The notes: generated by a model not told the origin, from the sequence alone. Counted from the first letter of the stretch, positions 33,518 to 42,425 are shown. The stretch is DNA of 43,476 nt from Chryseobacterium gleum (GCA_945902775.1 CAMDMY010000017.1:1-43476); one strand, 5' to 3'. Translations and numbers: made by a program.

Positions 33518-33726
33518 AGTTTTGAGTGTTATTTAGTTTCTAGTTTTTTGAAAAGCTTGCAGACTTTACATCTGAATAACGATATCTTTTCAATTCGTTA
33601 CACATTAAACGAAACAAATTCTCGATTTATTATATTTTTAATACATTAAATCAATAGAATTAACAGTTCACTCAATTAGATGGCTATAATTGATAACTAA
33701 AATTGATAAGGGATTGATATTATTAG

Positions 33727-34500
33727 TTAGATTTTTCTGGCGATATAAAGTATCTCTTCTTTTTGCAATCTATATCGTTCATTTTGAGCAGCGGTATAAT
33801 TTGTTTCAGGTAAGAATTCTTCCACCTCAAAACCAGCTTTTCTTAACCAATCTGGATAATCTCTTCCAAATAATCGTAAGTGATCATATTGCCAAAAATG
33901 TTTTTCTCTTTCTTTTGGAGTAACAATCGAAGCATCTTCATACGTTGTTTCTCTGGAGAAATCTTGCGGTACTTGCATAATTCCCCAGCCACCAGGTTTT
34001 AATACTCGATGTAATTCTTTCATACATTGAATTACATCTTCTACGTGTTCCATTACGTGATTGCAAAATACAACATCAAAACGATTATCTTCTAAAGGAA
34101 TAGAATGTAAATCAAAATGCAAATCGGCTAATGGTGAAACCAAATCCCCAGTTAAATAGTTCAGGTTTTTTTGATCTTTAAAACGTTGGTGAAAACATTG
34201 TTCAGGCGCAATATGTAAAACATCTAATTTATCTGCAGTCAAAAAATTAGAATGATCTTTTAAATACAACCACATTAAACGGTGCCTTTCTAAAGTTAAA
34301 TCGTATGGACAAAGCACATTATCTCTTCCTGCTACACTCGAACCATATGATAAAAATTTACGAAAAGATCGTTCACAAACAGGGCATTCTACATTATTTC
34401 CTTTATATAAAAAAGGAGCGATTTTTTTAAATGGATAACTTAAACGAATAAGTAAAGGTCGCGGTAAAGTATTTATAAGGAATGAATATATTTTTTTCAT
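33727..34500 (-). CDS. SAM-dependent methyltransferase with N-terminal cysteine cluster
   Basis: A 257 aa class I methyltransferase. The N-terminal part has a CPVC and a later NVLCPYD, a possible zinc-ribbon (about 39-66). The Rossmann fold follows with VLHIAPEQCFHQRF (motif I region), YLTGDL, FDVVFCNHVMEHVED and ELHRVLKPGGWGIMQVPQ. The HVMEHVED and LKPGG motifs place it in the Methyltransf_11 group. The substrate is unknown; relatives often sit near surface-glycan genes, but none are here. Divergent from the oligopeptidase gene, sharing a 76 bp upstream region. Confidence 0.82.
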   Translation of the reverse strand: MKKIYSFLINTLPRPLLIRLSYPFKKIAPFLYKGNNVECPVCERSFRKFLSYGSSVAGRDNVLCPYDLTLERHRLMWLYLKDHSNFLTADKLDVLHIAPEQCFHQRFKDQKNLNYLTGDLVSPLADLHFDLHSIPLEDNRFDVVFCNHVMEHVEDVIQCMKELHRVLKPGGWGIMQVPQDFSRETTYEDASIVTPKEREKHFWQYDHLRLFGRDYPDWLRKAGFEVEEFLPETNYTAAQNERYRLQKEEILYIARKI

Positions 34501-34576
34501 GTTTGTAATGTTATATCACAAATTTAATCAACAATTGATAAAACCTATTAATTTTACAAATAGATATTTAATTGAT

Positions 34577-36613
34577 ATGAAAAAAGAGCCTACTTGTAAA
34601 GAAGATAATACAGAATTAATAATTCACAACCACACTCGTAACGATGCGTATTTCTGGATGAACAAACGTGATTCAGAGGATGTTTTAAACTATATTTCAA
34701 AAGAAAATAAATACACAAAGAAATATTTTAAAAAATTAGAGTCGTTAAAAAATACTTTATTGGATGAATTTGACGCACGTATTGATCCTAATGAAAAGTA
34801 TGCTCCTTTTAAATTAAACGGTATTTTATATCAAGAAAGAAGTGTCGATGGTAAAGATTATAACTTAATTTATCGATTAGATGGCGATCAAGAAACATTA
34901 TTTTTTGATGAAAACTTAAGAGCAAAAGGGAATAGTTATTATGCACTTGAAGATTGGTCTCCTTCTTTAGATAATTCTCTTTTAGCTATAAGTGAAGATT
35001 TTACAGGTCGAAGAAAGTATGAAATCCGTTTTTTAGATTTAGTAACTCAAGTCTATTTAAAAGATAAAATCAAAGACACTGATGGTTCTATTGTTTGGGC
35101 AAATGACAATAAAACAATTTTCTATGTTAAGAAAGATCCAGAAACGTTAAGAGAATTTCAAGTATACAAACATGTATTGGGAACTAATTCGAAATCAGAT
35201 GAATTGGTCTTTGAAGAAAAGAATGAATTATATTCTGTATATATCTCTAAATCAATAACTAATAAATATGTTGAAATACATTGTCAAAGTTCAACGACTT
35301 CTGAAACACATTTGATTGATAGTGATCGTCCAGACGAAAAACCAGTTGTTTTTTTATCAAGAAAAAAAGATCATATCTATTCAATAGAGCATCACGAAAC
35401 TGGATTTTACATTCTTTCGAATCAGAAAGCGAAGAATAATAAAATTGTTTTCTCAGCTACTATACCTAGTTCAATTGATAAATGTGAAGTAATCGTTCCT
35501 CATGATACTAAAGTGTTAATTGAGAACTTTTTACAACTTCAGAAATACATCCTTACAGAGGAAAGAGAAAATGGCCTTCAAAAGATCAGGGTCATTGATA
35601 TTAAAACTAAAAAATCACACTTTATTTCATTTGATGAAGAAACCTATTATTTAGGATTGGCTTTGAATGATGATTATTTAGAAACAAAAGTTTATTTTAC
35701 TTATAATTCATTAACTACTCCTTCAACGGTATATGAATATGATTTAAAAGGTAAGAAACGGGAAGTTTATTTTAGAAAAGAACTATTAGATAAAAAATTC
35801 AATCCTGAAAATTATCAATCAGAAAGAATTTGGGCAACTGCTAATGATGAGACTAAAATTCCAATTTCATTAGTTTATCAAAAAGGATTAAAGTTAAATT
35901 CTGCGCCTATATTGTTGTATGGGTATGGTTCTTATGGTATTACAATTCCAGATGTATTTAACCCTATTCGAATGAGTTTAATCGATAGAGGTTTTGTTTA
36001 TGCAATTGCACATATTAGAGGTGAAAAATATTTAGGAGAAAAATGGTATGAAGACGGGAAATTTCTTAAAAAGAGAAATACGTTTACTGATTTTATTAAT
36101 GCTGCTGAATTTTTAGGGACAAAAGGATATTGTGACCCAGAAAAAGTGTACATCAAAGGTGGAAGTGCTGGTGGATTATTAATGGGAGCTGTAACTAATA
36201 TGGCGCCTTATTTATGGAAAGGTGTTGTTGCTCAAGTACCTTTTGTTGATGTTGTTACAACGATGTTAGATGAAACAATTCCTCTAACTGTAGGCGAATA
36301 TGAAGAATGGGGGAATCCAAATGAGGAAGAGTATTATTGGTATATGCTAAGTTATTCTCCTTATGACAATGTGAAAAAAATGAATTATCCTTCGATGTAT
36401 ATAACAACAGGTTATCATGACTCACAAGTACAGTATTGGGAACCATTAAAATGGGTAGCTAAGATTCGGAAAATGAGAACAAATGCTTTACCTTTGTTGT
36501 TTGATTGTAATATGGATGCCGGTCATGGTGGTGGTTCAGGAAGATCTACCGAAAGAATCGAATTTGCGAAAGAATATTCATTTATACTTGATTTAGAAGG
36601 CATTAAAAAATAA
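34577..36613 (+). CDS. ptrB: Oligopeptidase B (S9 family serine peptidase)
   Basis: A 678 aa cytosolic peptidase that cleaves short peptides, typically after basic residues. An N-terminal beta-propeller (about 70-400) caps an alpha/beta-hydrolase domain. The catalytic triad is visible: Ser530 in GGSAGGLLMG, Asp615 in GYHDSQVQYWEP and His650 in DAGHGG, each two residues before the E. coli positions. The frame is open to 34499, but ATG 34577 gives the normal N-terminus (MKKEPTCKEDN) and avoids overlap with the divergent methyltransferase start. No signal peptide. The next gene follows after 4 bp. Confidence 0.93.
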   Translation: MKKEPTCKEDNTELIIHNHTRNDAYFWMNKRDSEDVLNYISKENKYTKKYFKKLESLKNTLLDEFDARIDPNEKYAPFKLNGILYQERSVDGKDYNLIYRLDGDQETLFFDENLRAKGNSYYALEDWSPSLDNSLLAISEDFTGRRKYEIRFLDLVTQVYLKDKIKDTDGSIVWANDNKTIFYVKKDPETLREFQVYKHVLGTNSKSDELVFEEKNELYSVYISKSITNKYVEIHCQSSTTSETHLIDSDRPDEKPVVFLSRKKDHIYSIEHHETGFYILSNQKAKNNKIVFSATIPSSIDKCEVIVPHDTKVLIENFLQLQKYILTEERENGLQKIRVIDIKTKKSHFISFDEETYYLGLALNDDYLETKVYFTYNSLTTPSTVYEYDLKGKKREVYFRKELLDKKFNPENYQSERIWATANDETKIPISLVYQKGLKLNSAPILLYGYGSYGITIPDVFNPIRMSLIDRGFVYAIAHIRGEKYLGEKWYEDGKFLKKRNTFTDFINAAEFLGTKGYCDPEKVYIKGGSAGGLLMGAVTNMAPYLWKGVVAQVPFVDVVTTMLDETIPLTVGEYEEWGNPNEEEYYWYMLSYSPYDNVKKMNYPSMYITTGYHDSQVQYWEPLKWVAKIRKMRTNALPLLFDCNMDAGHGGGSGRSTERIEFAKEYSFILDLEGIKK

Positions 36614-36617
36614 AAGA

Positions 36618-37664
36618 ATGAAGTTAACTTGGAAAGGGAGAAAAGTTATTTTAAGTGTTTTTTTTCTTTTATCATTTTTTATTATGTTGGATTCAACAGT
36701 ATGCTCGCAAAATGATACAGTAATTCCATATAAATTTTATTCCAAAAAGATTGTTATTTATTCTGATTTCGGTTTTAACTCCGCTCCTTTTTCAATGAAT
36801 TATCAATTCCCTAATGGGGTTGATAAAATTAAATATAGAAATAACTACAAGAATTTATTTGGAATAGGCTGCTCCTATAAATGGTTTTCTTTGCGACTTT
36901 CTTTTGCAATTGGTCAAAATGCTCGACCTATTGATAAATATGGAAAAACCAATTACGGGACATTGGGCTTCAATTTTACGCATAAAAATACATATTGGGA
37001 TTTTGAGTTTCGAAATGTTGCGGGTTACTCAATTAAAAATGCATATAAATGGAATGATTCTTTATCTGAAGGTCATCCAAACGATATTCGCTCTAAAACA
37101 AATTCGTTTGCATTTTCAGTTAATGCTTGGTATTTCAAAAATCCATATTTTAAAATGCAGGCTGTATTAGGGAAAACAGGCCATTTTTTAGGTGAAGTAA
37201 AAACTTGGTATTTTAAAAATACGTTGAATTTGTATGGTGTTGCTAATGGTTATAATAGTTTGATACCGAGTGAAATGACAGATAATAATAATAGTAAAAC
37301 TTCATCTACTGGATACGGTGCTTTAGACTTTGGAGTTATTCCAGGTTATGCTTATGCCAATAGAAAAAATAACTGGCAAGTTTCTGGACTTTTGGGATTA
37401 GGTCCAGTTATTCAAGTTAAAAGCTATAATGTGAACGGAGTAGCTAGAACTTTCTTAGGTTTAGCTCCAAGGTATGATGTTAGATTTGTAGCAGGTTATT
37501 CAAAACCAAGTTATTTTATATTCTTAGTAACGGATATTGATAATAAATCTATTCGATTTAATAATTTGGTTTTTAGGCAAAGTTTTTATTCTTTAAATTT
37601 AGTAGCTGGAATTCGATTGAATTCTAAAAAAGATCGAAAAGAAAAGGACTTAATTAAAGAATAA
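36618..37664 (+). CDS. DUF4421 outer-membrane barrel-like protein
   Basis: A 348 aa exported protein with an N-terminal hydrophobic signal (about 8-30, VILSVFFLLSFFIMLDSTVC) followed by regular amphipathic strands. DUF4421-like features: YSDFGFNSAPFSMNYQF, LFGIGCSYKWFSLRLSFA and a C-terminal YSLNLVAGIRL. Probably an outer-membrane barrel; function unknown. It starts 4 bp after the oligopeptidase gene and its stop codon directly abuts that of the convergent Smr gene. Confidence 0.75.
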   Translation: MKLTWKGRKVILSVFFLLSFFIMLDSTVCSQNDTVIPYKFYSKKIVIYSDFGFNSAPFSMNYQFPNGVDKIKYRNNYKNLFGIGCSYKWFSLRLSFAIGQNARPIDKYGKTNYGTLGFNFTHKNTYWDFEFRNVAGYSIKNAYKWNDSLSEGHPNDIRSKTNSFAFSVNAWYFKNPYFKMQAVLGKTGHFLGEVKTWYFKNTLNLYGVANGYNSLIPSEMTDNNNSKTSSTGYGALDFGVIPGYAYANRKNNWQVSGLLGLGPVIQVKSYNVNGVARTFLGLAPRYDVRFVAGYSKPSYFIFLVTDIDNKSIRFNNLVFRQSFYSLNLVAGIRLNSKKDRKEKDLIKE

Positions 37665-38222
37665 TCATTTATAATTATAATGAATTTCCACTGCCGTCGC
37701 TCCTTTACCATATTCTCTAAAATCAGCATCGTAATATTCTAAACCTTCCTGTTTTGATAGATAACTTCTGATTTCTTCTTTTAAAACGCCTTCACCTACA
37801 CCATGAATGACAATTATTTTTTGAATATGTTTCGCTTTGGCTTTTTTATAAAACGATTTAAACTCATTTAATTGTCTAGTTAGGATTTGAAAATTTGAAA
37901 GTCCTAAATGAGATTCTACAATTTCTTCAATATGTAAGTTGATTTCCCAAACTTCAACCGCTTTTTTTGAACCTGCTATTATTTGTTTATGTTCATAGTG
38001 AAGAGGAACTGATAATGTTTCATCTTCATTCATCTTAAGATTTATGTCGTTTGAAAGTTTATAGTCTGAACCATGAAGTTTTACCAATTCATTTGTAAAA
38101 AATGTTCTTTCAAATCCTGTTTCATCTTCTACAATAAAAGAAACAGCATCTTTTTCTTTAATGATTTTTCCTCCACCTGATTCGTATAGGAAACCAACTT
38201 TTTCACCAATTGAGAACTTCAT
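37665..38222 (-). CDS. Smr-domain protein
   Basis: A 185 aa protein. The N-terminal half is a small beta domain (VGFLYESGGGKIIKEKDAVS). The C-terminal half is an Smr (small MutS-related) domain with its hallmarks: EINLHIEEIV (about 93-102), the HGVGEGVLKEEIR loop (about 139-151) and YDADFREYGKGATAVEI. Smr domains are nucleases or nucleic-acid binders in several lineages; the substrate here is unknown. It shares one base with the stop codon of the upstream M50 protease gene, and is the last gene of a compact operon. Confidence 0.88.
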   Translation of the reverse strand: MKFSIGEKVGFLYESGGGKIIKEKDAVSFIVEDETGFERTFFTNELVKLHGSDYKLSNDINLKMNEDETLSVPLHYEHKQIIAGSKKAVEVWEINLHIEEIVESHLGLSNFQILTRQLNEFKSFYKKAKAKHIQKIIVIHGVGEGVLKEEIRSYLSKQEGLEYYDADFREYGKGATAVEIHYNYK

Positions 38223-39154
38223 TATTTGCTAAGTAACTTTAGGTAAACGAAAAGTAGAAAAGGAAGTATAAAGCATGCTGTCCAAATTAAAACAGTTGCA
38301 ATCTTAAATAAGAAAGAAGCATTTCGATTAATTGGAGTCACTAAAGCATTATTTACTTGACTTGCTATAATTGGGTCAACAGTTTCATCATCAATATTAT
38401 CCATATAGGTTCTAAGAGCAGGTGTATTTTCAACTACTACTTCTTTAATAATTGAAAACTCACGATTTGTAAGTGACTTATAGTTTTTAATATAGTCAAC
38501 TCCCCTATTTGTTAATTCTTTATGTATGTAAAGATTTTTCTGAATTGATCGAACTCTTAGACCCATTATGAATCCAAATACTACTACAATCCAAAACTCT
38601 AAATACCAACCTACGCCAATCATTATTAAGGATGAAATAAACGAGAAAACAAGTTGAAAGCGGTCTTGGTTTTTAGTTCCTAATAATTTTAAAGCTTGAC
38701 CTCCATCTAATGGGTCAAGTGGCAATAGGTTTAATACATTTAAAAATAGAAAAAGGAATGAAATGTCTGACATCCAACTGATTTTCCATTCAATACCATA
38801 ATACAAAAAAAACATTCCAAGAATAATTCCTGGGATTGGGCCTGCTAAAATGACTACTAAACTTTCTTTTTGATTGTATTCTTCTTTTTTACCAGAAACA
38901 AATGCTCCCATTAAAGGGATGAACATCATTTTCACATTAGTATACTTGAATAATTTCATAAAGGAGAAATGTCCCATCTCATGAATAAAAATGACAAGTA
39001 CTAAAAACAGAATAAAAGAAAACTCTTGAACTCCTCCAATCAGCATAAATGTCAATATAAATAAAATGATCGAAAAAATAGTTTTTTTTACATTTTTTTC
39101 CGTTTTTTTCTCGACTAAATCTGGTTTTGGAGGGTAAAAATCGTGTTCTTCCAT
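38222..39154 (-). CDS. Site-2-type membrane metalloprotease (M50)
   Basis: A 310 aa multi-pass membrane protease. The zinc motif HEMGH (58-62) is in the second hydrophobic segment and the third ligand is in LLPLDPLDGGQ (Asp146/149 region). Hydrophobic segments follow at about 25-42, 46-60, 98-118, 130-147, 165-190 and 285-305. There is no PDZ domain, unlike RseP. S2P proteases cut transmembrane substrates such as anti-sigma factors. It lies in an operon with Skp-like and Smr proteins; a sigma/anti-sigma operon is about 5 kb away, but a link is speculation. Confidence 0.85.
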   Translation of the reverse strand: MEEHDFYPPKPDLVEKKTEKNVKKTIFSIILFILTFMLIGGVQEFSFILFLVLVIFIHEMGHFSFMKLFKYTNVKMMFIPLMGAFVSGKKEEYNQKESLVVILAGPIPGIILGMFFLYYGIEWKISWMSDISFLFLFLNVLNLLPLDPLDGGQALKLLGTKNQDRFQLVFSFISSLIMIGVGWYLEFWIVVVFGFIMGLRVRSIQKNLYIHKELTNRGVDYIKNYKSLTNREFSIIKEVVVENTPALRTYMDNIDDETVDPIIASQVNNALVTPINRNASFLFKIATVLIWTACFILPFLLFVYLKLLSK

Positions 39155-39163
39155 TTGGGTTAA

Positions 39164-39715
39164 TTAGTTATTTATAAAATCGATGCTTCCGTTCTTCATT
39201 TGATGATACGCTTTTGCAAGATAAGCTAATAGAATTCTCATAGTGTCAAATGCGGCCTCTGATTCTGCACTGATTTCTTTTTTCTGTAAACGAAGAAGTA
39301 ACTTCATATACAATGCGTGAAAAGCAATTTCAATGTGGTTTTTATCTTTTAAATTCGATTTTTCTTTGAAATCTTCAATATTTACTATAGCTACCTCAAA
39401 AAGTGTAATGTATTTCTGATCTTTCACCATATTAATTAAAGTTGTATGAAGATAAGAAATCTCAATCATAACTTCGTTAATCTCGTGTAAATGTCCTGTC
39501 TTTTCAATACGCTGCGACTTCATGTTTGTTATCAAGTCGGTATACCATTTGGTATATTGACTTAAAAATGAATTATCAGGAAGTTGCGGTTTAACATAAT
39601 TTTCAAGAATTGCATTAAGGTCAAATTGATACGCCCTTATAACGTCTTCAATTTGATACATATATAAAATATATTCCGCAATATTCTCTTTTAATTTTTG
39701 TTGTGCAATTAACAT
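39164..39715 (-). CDS. DUF4924 family protein
   Basis: A 183 aa all-helical soluble protein starting MLIAQQKLKENIAEYILYMY, followed by QIEDVIRAYQFDLN and ending near FDTMRILLAYLAKAYHQM. This matches the pattern of the Bacteroidetes DUF4924 family, which has no known function. Spacing of 9 bp on either side places it inside the operon with the Skp-like lipoprotein and the M50 protease. Confidence 0.78.
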   Translation of the reverse strand: MLIAQQKLKENIAEYILYMYQIEDVIRAYQFDLNAILENYVKPQLPDNSFLSQYTKWYTDLITNMKSQRIEKTGHLHEINEVMIEISYLHTTLINMVKDQKYITLFEVAIVNIEDFKEKSNLKDKNHIEIAFHALYMKLLLRLQKKEISAESEAAFDTMRILLAYLAKAYHQMKNGSIDFINN

Positions 39716-39724
39716 TATTGTGTT

Positions 39725-40330
39725 TTATTTTTTATTTAAATCTTGTTGGATAGCGTTCTGATTTTGATTTAAATAAGCTGTAAATTCTTTCGTTACATCC
39801 ATTGTAGGATTGATGTAATTGAATTGCCCCCCTTTTGCGTAAATCAATAAAATGTCGATACCATTTTCTTCGCAATATTTTTTACTAAATTTTTCAATTT
39901 TATTACCTATTGCTTCTAATTTTGATAACGTTTCTTTTTCAATTTTATCTCCCTCTGTTTCTTGAAACTGCATAATTTCAGCTTCTTGATTTTGAAGATT
40001 TCTCTGGTAACCTTCGCTTTCTACTTGAGATAATTCATTGTTTTGAGCGCGTTTCATAAAGTTGTTATAATACGACTCCATTTCTTTACGCTTTGTTTCA
40101 ATTTTATTTTGAAATGCGATTTGTTTTTTAGTCACAAGTGCATCTTGTTCTTTATAGTATTCAAAATTTGCTTTCATACTATCTTGGTCATAGTAAGCAA
40201 TTTTTAATTCACCAATTTTTTGAATTTGAACTTTAGGTACTGTGTTTTCAATTTTTTCTTTTTTCTCACCTCCGCAAGAAGCAACAGTTAATCCAATAGT
40301 TGCTATACCAATAAAAGCTGTTTTTAACAT
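39725..40330 (-). CDS. OmpH/Skp-like lipoprotein
   Basis: A 201 aa periplasmic chaperone-like protein. The lipoprotein signal MLKTAFIGIATIGLTVASCG (lipobox VASC, Cys19) is followed by a short strand (IGELKIAYYDQDSMKANFEY), long coiled-coil arms (about 65-150, rich in K, E and Q) and a closing strand near IDILLIYAKGGQFNYINPTM. This is the Skp/OmpH fold, which holds unfolded outer-membrane proteins. Being a lipoprotein is a difference from E. coli Skp but is seen in Bacteroidetes. Confidence 0.82.
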   Translation of the reverse strand: MLKTAFIGIATIGLTVASCGGEKKEKIENTVPKVQIQKIGELKIAYYDQDSMKANFEYYKEQDALVTKKQIAFQNKIETKRKEMESYYNNFMKRAQNNELSQVESEGYQRNLQNQEAEIMQFQETEGDKIEKETLSKLEAIGNKIEKFSKKYCEENGIDILLIYAKGGQFNYINPTMDVTKEFTAYLNQNQNAIQQDLNKK

Positions 40331-40343
40331 CGATTTTAATTTT

Positions 40344-40589
40344 CTAATTATTAATTTCTTTAAAAGAGTTTGCCCAATCTGATCGCATGTCTACGAATCG
40401 GGTAAGGCTGTTTTTCAATAAAGTTTCATTGACCATTTTAATTACATCCTCTACCCCATTTACATCTGTTTCACCAATTTTAAAAACTTGTTCATATTGA
40501 TCTAATTCAATTTTCACAATGTATTTAGAATTGTAATTAAACACTTGAATTTTATATCGAGCGTGTGGAATATCAGTAATTAATCTCAT
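40344..40589 (-). CDS. Small conserved Bacteroidetes protein (81 aa)
   Basis: Begins MRLITDIPHARYKIQVFNYN and contains KYIVKIELDQYEQVFKIGE, with alternating strands and a C-terminal helix. I believe it belongs to a conserved small Bacteroidetes family of unknown function. It heads the operon with the Skp-like lipoprotein (13 bp downstream) and has its own -7 element at 40605-40612. Confidence 0.75.
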   Translation of the reverse strand: MRLITDIPHARYKIQVFNYNSKYIVKIELDQYEQVFKIGETDVNGVEDVIKMVNETLLKNSLTRFVDMRSDWANSFKEINN

Positions 40590-40604
40590 TTCGACTATTT
40601 TTCA

Positions 40605-40612
40605 CAAAAGTA
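40605..40612 (-). promoter_or_regulatory. -7 element of the Skp/M50/Smr operon
   Basis: On the minus strand this reads TACTTTTG, matching TAnnTTTG, 15 bp before the ATG at 40589. It lies just beyond the predicted 3' end of the RNA at 40626-40853, so the operon has its own start. Confidence 0.6.
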
Positions 40613-40625
40613 ATAGAATAAATAT

Positions 40626-40853
40626 AAAAAAGACCCATGCAGTTGGGTTTTCTGAAGCCAGAAAACACGTTTAGGGTAACCGATAATCGCTGTAATCCAC
40701 TGTTTGGATAAAATCCTCTACTTTCAAAGAAAGTTGCGGCCCGCCATTAATTAACAAAGACTTCCCTTAGGGTCATAATTATTGCTTCAAGAATAATCTG
40801 CATGGGCTCTCTTGCGAGATAAGGTTACTGCACCAACTCTGTGGTTGAACCTC
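40626..40853 (-). ncRNA. Unidentified structured non-coding RNA
   Basis: A protein-free interval of about 230 bp with dense secondary structure. A 9 bp closing helix pairs CTGCATGGG (40798-40806, plus strand) with CCCATGCAG (40634-40642). Inside lie hairpins at 40647-40666 (8 bp perfect stem), 40695-40709, 40720-40734 and 40778-40797. Outside, on the 5' side, is TCTC-GCAA-GAGA (minus strand), a GNRA-loop hairpin at 40808-40819. On the minus strand a TAAATTTG -7 element (40859-40866) precedes it and a TTTTTT run (40631-40626) follows the closing helix, giving a defined start and end. A 6 bp match between 40676-40681 and 40823-40828 could form a pseudoknot. Size fits 6S RNA, but the branched fold does not obviously; tmRNA, RNase P and SRP motifs are absent. 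Confidence 0.7.
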
Positions 40854-40858
40854 TGATA

Positions 40859-40866
40859 CAAATTTA
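40859..40866 (-). promoter_or_regulatory. -7 element of the structured RNA
   Basis: On the minus strand this reads TAAATTTG, a full match to TAnnTTTG. A start 6-8 bases downstream would fall near 40851-40853. The -33 element is not clear. Confidence 0.6.
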
Positions 40867-40936
40867 ATGAAAAAGTTGGTTTCGAGTGCTTCAACCTACT
40901 TTTTAACTTACGTTAAATTATAAAATAATAAATGGG

Positions 40937-41356
40937 TTAATTTTCAATCGAATTAGCAACTGAAATTAATTTATCGGCAGTCTGGAAACCGCTCAACGAT
41001 TTTACTAGTCGGCCATCTCCATTGAGATATAATAATGTAGGATATCCTTGCACTCTGTAGTTATTAGCAATTTCTACTCCTTCTTCACTTTTTTCGGCAT
41101 CAATTTTTAGATTGATAAATTTATCGTTGTAAATTTCAGCTAATTTTGGGTCTTGAAAACTAGTCGCTGCCATTTTTTTACAAGGCCCGCACCAAGAAGT
41201 GTGTACATCTATAAAAATAATTTTACCCGTTTTAATTGATTCTTTCTTTGCTTCTTCAAAAGATAAACGTCTAAATTTAATACCTCCTGAATTTGAGCTT
41301 GTTATGAATCCAAAAAAGGAAAAAGAAATAATCAAAAATGAGATGAATACTTTCAT
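40937..41356 (-). CDS. Secreted thioredoxin-fold protein
   Basis: A 139 aa protein with N-terminal signal (MKVFISFLIISFSFFGFITS) and a thioredoxin fold with active site TSWCGPCKKM (about 53-62) and the cis-proline region GYPTLLYLNGDG. The CGPC motif points to a periplasmic disulfide reductase, of the DUF255/thioredoxin_7-like type (FEEAKKESIKTGKIIFIDVH). Its partner is unknown. Its upstream 67 bp is shared with the divergent menE-like gene. Confidence 0.88.
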   Translation of the reverse strand: MKVFISFLIISFSFFGFITSSNSGGIKFRRLSFEEAKKESIKTGKIIFIDVHTSWCGPCKKMAATSFQDPKLAEIYNDKFINLKIDAEKSEEGVEIANNYRVQGYPTLLYLNGDGRLVKSLSGFQTADKLISVANSIEN

Positions 41357-41423
41357 TGAATTTGTATTAAGATTTATTTTTTAAAAGTAGTAACTTTAAC
41401 TCAAATTTTAAACCAAAATTAGC

Positions 41424-42425
41424 GTGAATTCTTTTAAAGTTAACTATTTAACAAAAAACATCGAGTTAATTGATGAAGTAGAAAATTTTATCAAGAATTG
41501 GAATGATGAATCAGATTGTATTTACACAGATACTTCTGGTTCAACAGGAAAACCAAAACGAATAGAAATTAAAAAGGAAAAAATGGTCGAGTCAGCCAGT
41601 ATGACTTGTGATTTTCTTTCAATTAAATCAGGTGAAAAGGCTTTACTTTGTTTATCTCCAAAAACAATTGCCGGAAAAATGATGATTGTTCGTTCTATTG
41701 TGAGAGGTTTAAATTTATTTGTCACAGATATTTCTTCTACTCCTTTTGAAAGCATTGATTTTCAAGTAGACTTTATAGCGATGGTTCCACTTCAATTGGA
41801 AAGAACGTTGGAGTTATATTCGAATAAATTGAGTGACGTTAGGAATTGTATTATTGGTGGAGGTGATATTTCAGTTCGACTAATTGATCAATTGATTGAA
41901 AAAGGAATTACAGTTTATCATACTTTTGGTATGACAGAAACTGTATCACATATAGCAATGCGTAAAGTTGGATTTGTAAATGAGTCTTATTTTCAAGCAG
42001 TTGGAACTACTTATTTCACTTCTGAAGATGAGTGTTTAGTAGTCCATTCTCCCCTACTTGATTGTTCAACTATAAAAACAAATGATGTTGTTCAATTAAT
42101 TAATAATAAGAACTTTATATGGGTAGGAAGAACTGATTTTGTGATTAATTCAGGAGGGATTAAAATTCATCCAGAAGCGGTTGAGATAAAGATTTCAAAA
42201 TGGATAGATGTACCTTTCTTTATTACAGATAAAAAAGATGAATTATTCGGACAAATCGTTGTTTTAATAATTGAATCTGAAACGAAATTTGAATTGAATA
42301 ATCAACTCCAAGAAGTACTTTCTAAATATGAATTTCCAAAAGAAGTTTACTTTTTAAAAGAATTTATACGGACAGAATCAGGAAAAATTAATCGTCTGAA
42401 AACGAAAGAATTAGTTTTTAAATAG
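41424..42425 (+). CDS. menE: AMP-binding acyl-CoA ligase, probable O-succinylbenzoate-CoA ligase
   Basis: A 333 aa adenylate-forming enzyme. The P-loop TDTSGSTGKPKRIEI (about 36-50), the FGMTETVSH motif (about 171-179), GRTDFVINSGGIKIHPEAVE (about 235-254) and the C-terminal catalytic-Lys region TESGKINRLKTKEL are all present. It is shorter than typical MenE (450 aa or more), lacking much of the N-terminal subdomain, as is usual for Bacteroidetes versions. MenE activates O-succinylbenzoate in menaquinone synthesis; other men genes are not in the window, so the substrate is inferred. The start is GTG 41424; the next in-frame Met falls after the P-loop. Confidence 0.78.
   Translation: MNSFKVNYLTKNIELIDEVENFIKNWNDESDCIYTDTSGSTGKPKRIEIKKEKMVESASMTCDFLSIKSGEKALLCLSPKTIAGKMMIVRSIVRGLNLFVTDISSTPFESIDFQVDFIAMVPLQLERTLELYSNKLSDVRNCIIGGGDISVRLIDQLIEKGITVYHTFGMTETVSHIAMRKVGFVNESYFQAVGTTYFTSEDECLVVHSPLLDCSTIKTNDVVQLINNKNFIWVGRTDFVINSGGIKIHPEAVEIKISKWIDVPFFITDKKDELFGQIVVLIIESETKFELNNQLQEVLSKYEFPKEVYFLKEFIRTESGKINRLKTKELVFK

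Noticed and set aside
33690-33923. Plus-strand open frame of 77 codons near the methyltransferase
   Set aside because: Most of it is antisense to the 3' end of the methyltransferase gene, and its composition is not protein-like.
34499-34576. Longer N-terminus for oligopeptidase B
   Set aside because: It would overlap the divergent methyltransferase start and adds 26 residues absent from the usual family N-terminus. ATG 34577 gives triad positions nearly equal to the E. coli enzyme.
40626-40853. Structured RNA as tmRNA, RNase P RNA or SRP RNA
   Set aside because: It is too short for tmRNA or RNase P and lacks their conserved sequences (no tRNA-like ends with a tag frame, no GAAAGTCCGG core). 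The SRP domain IV loop sequence is also absent.
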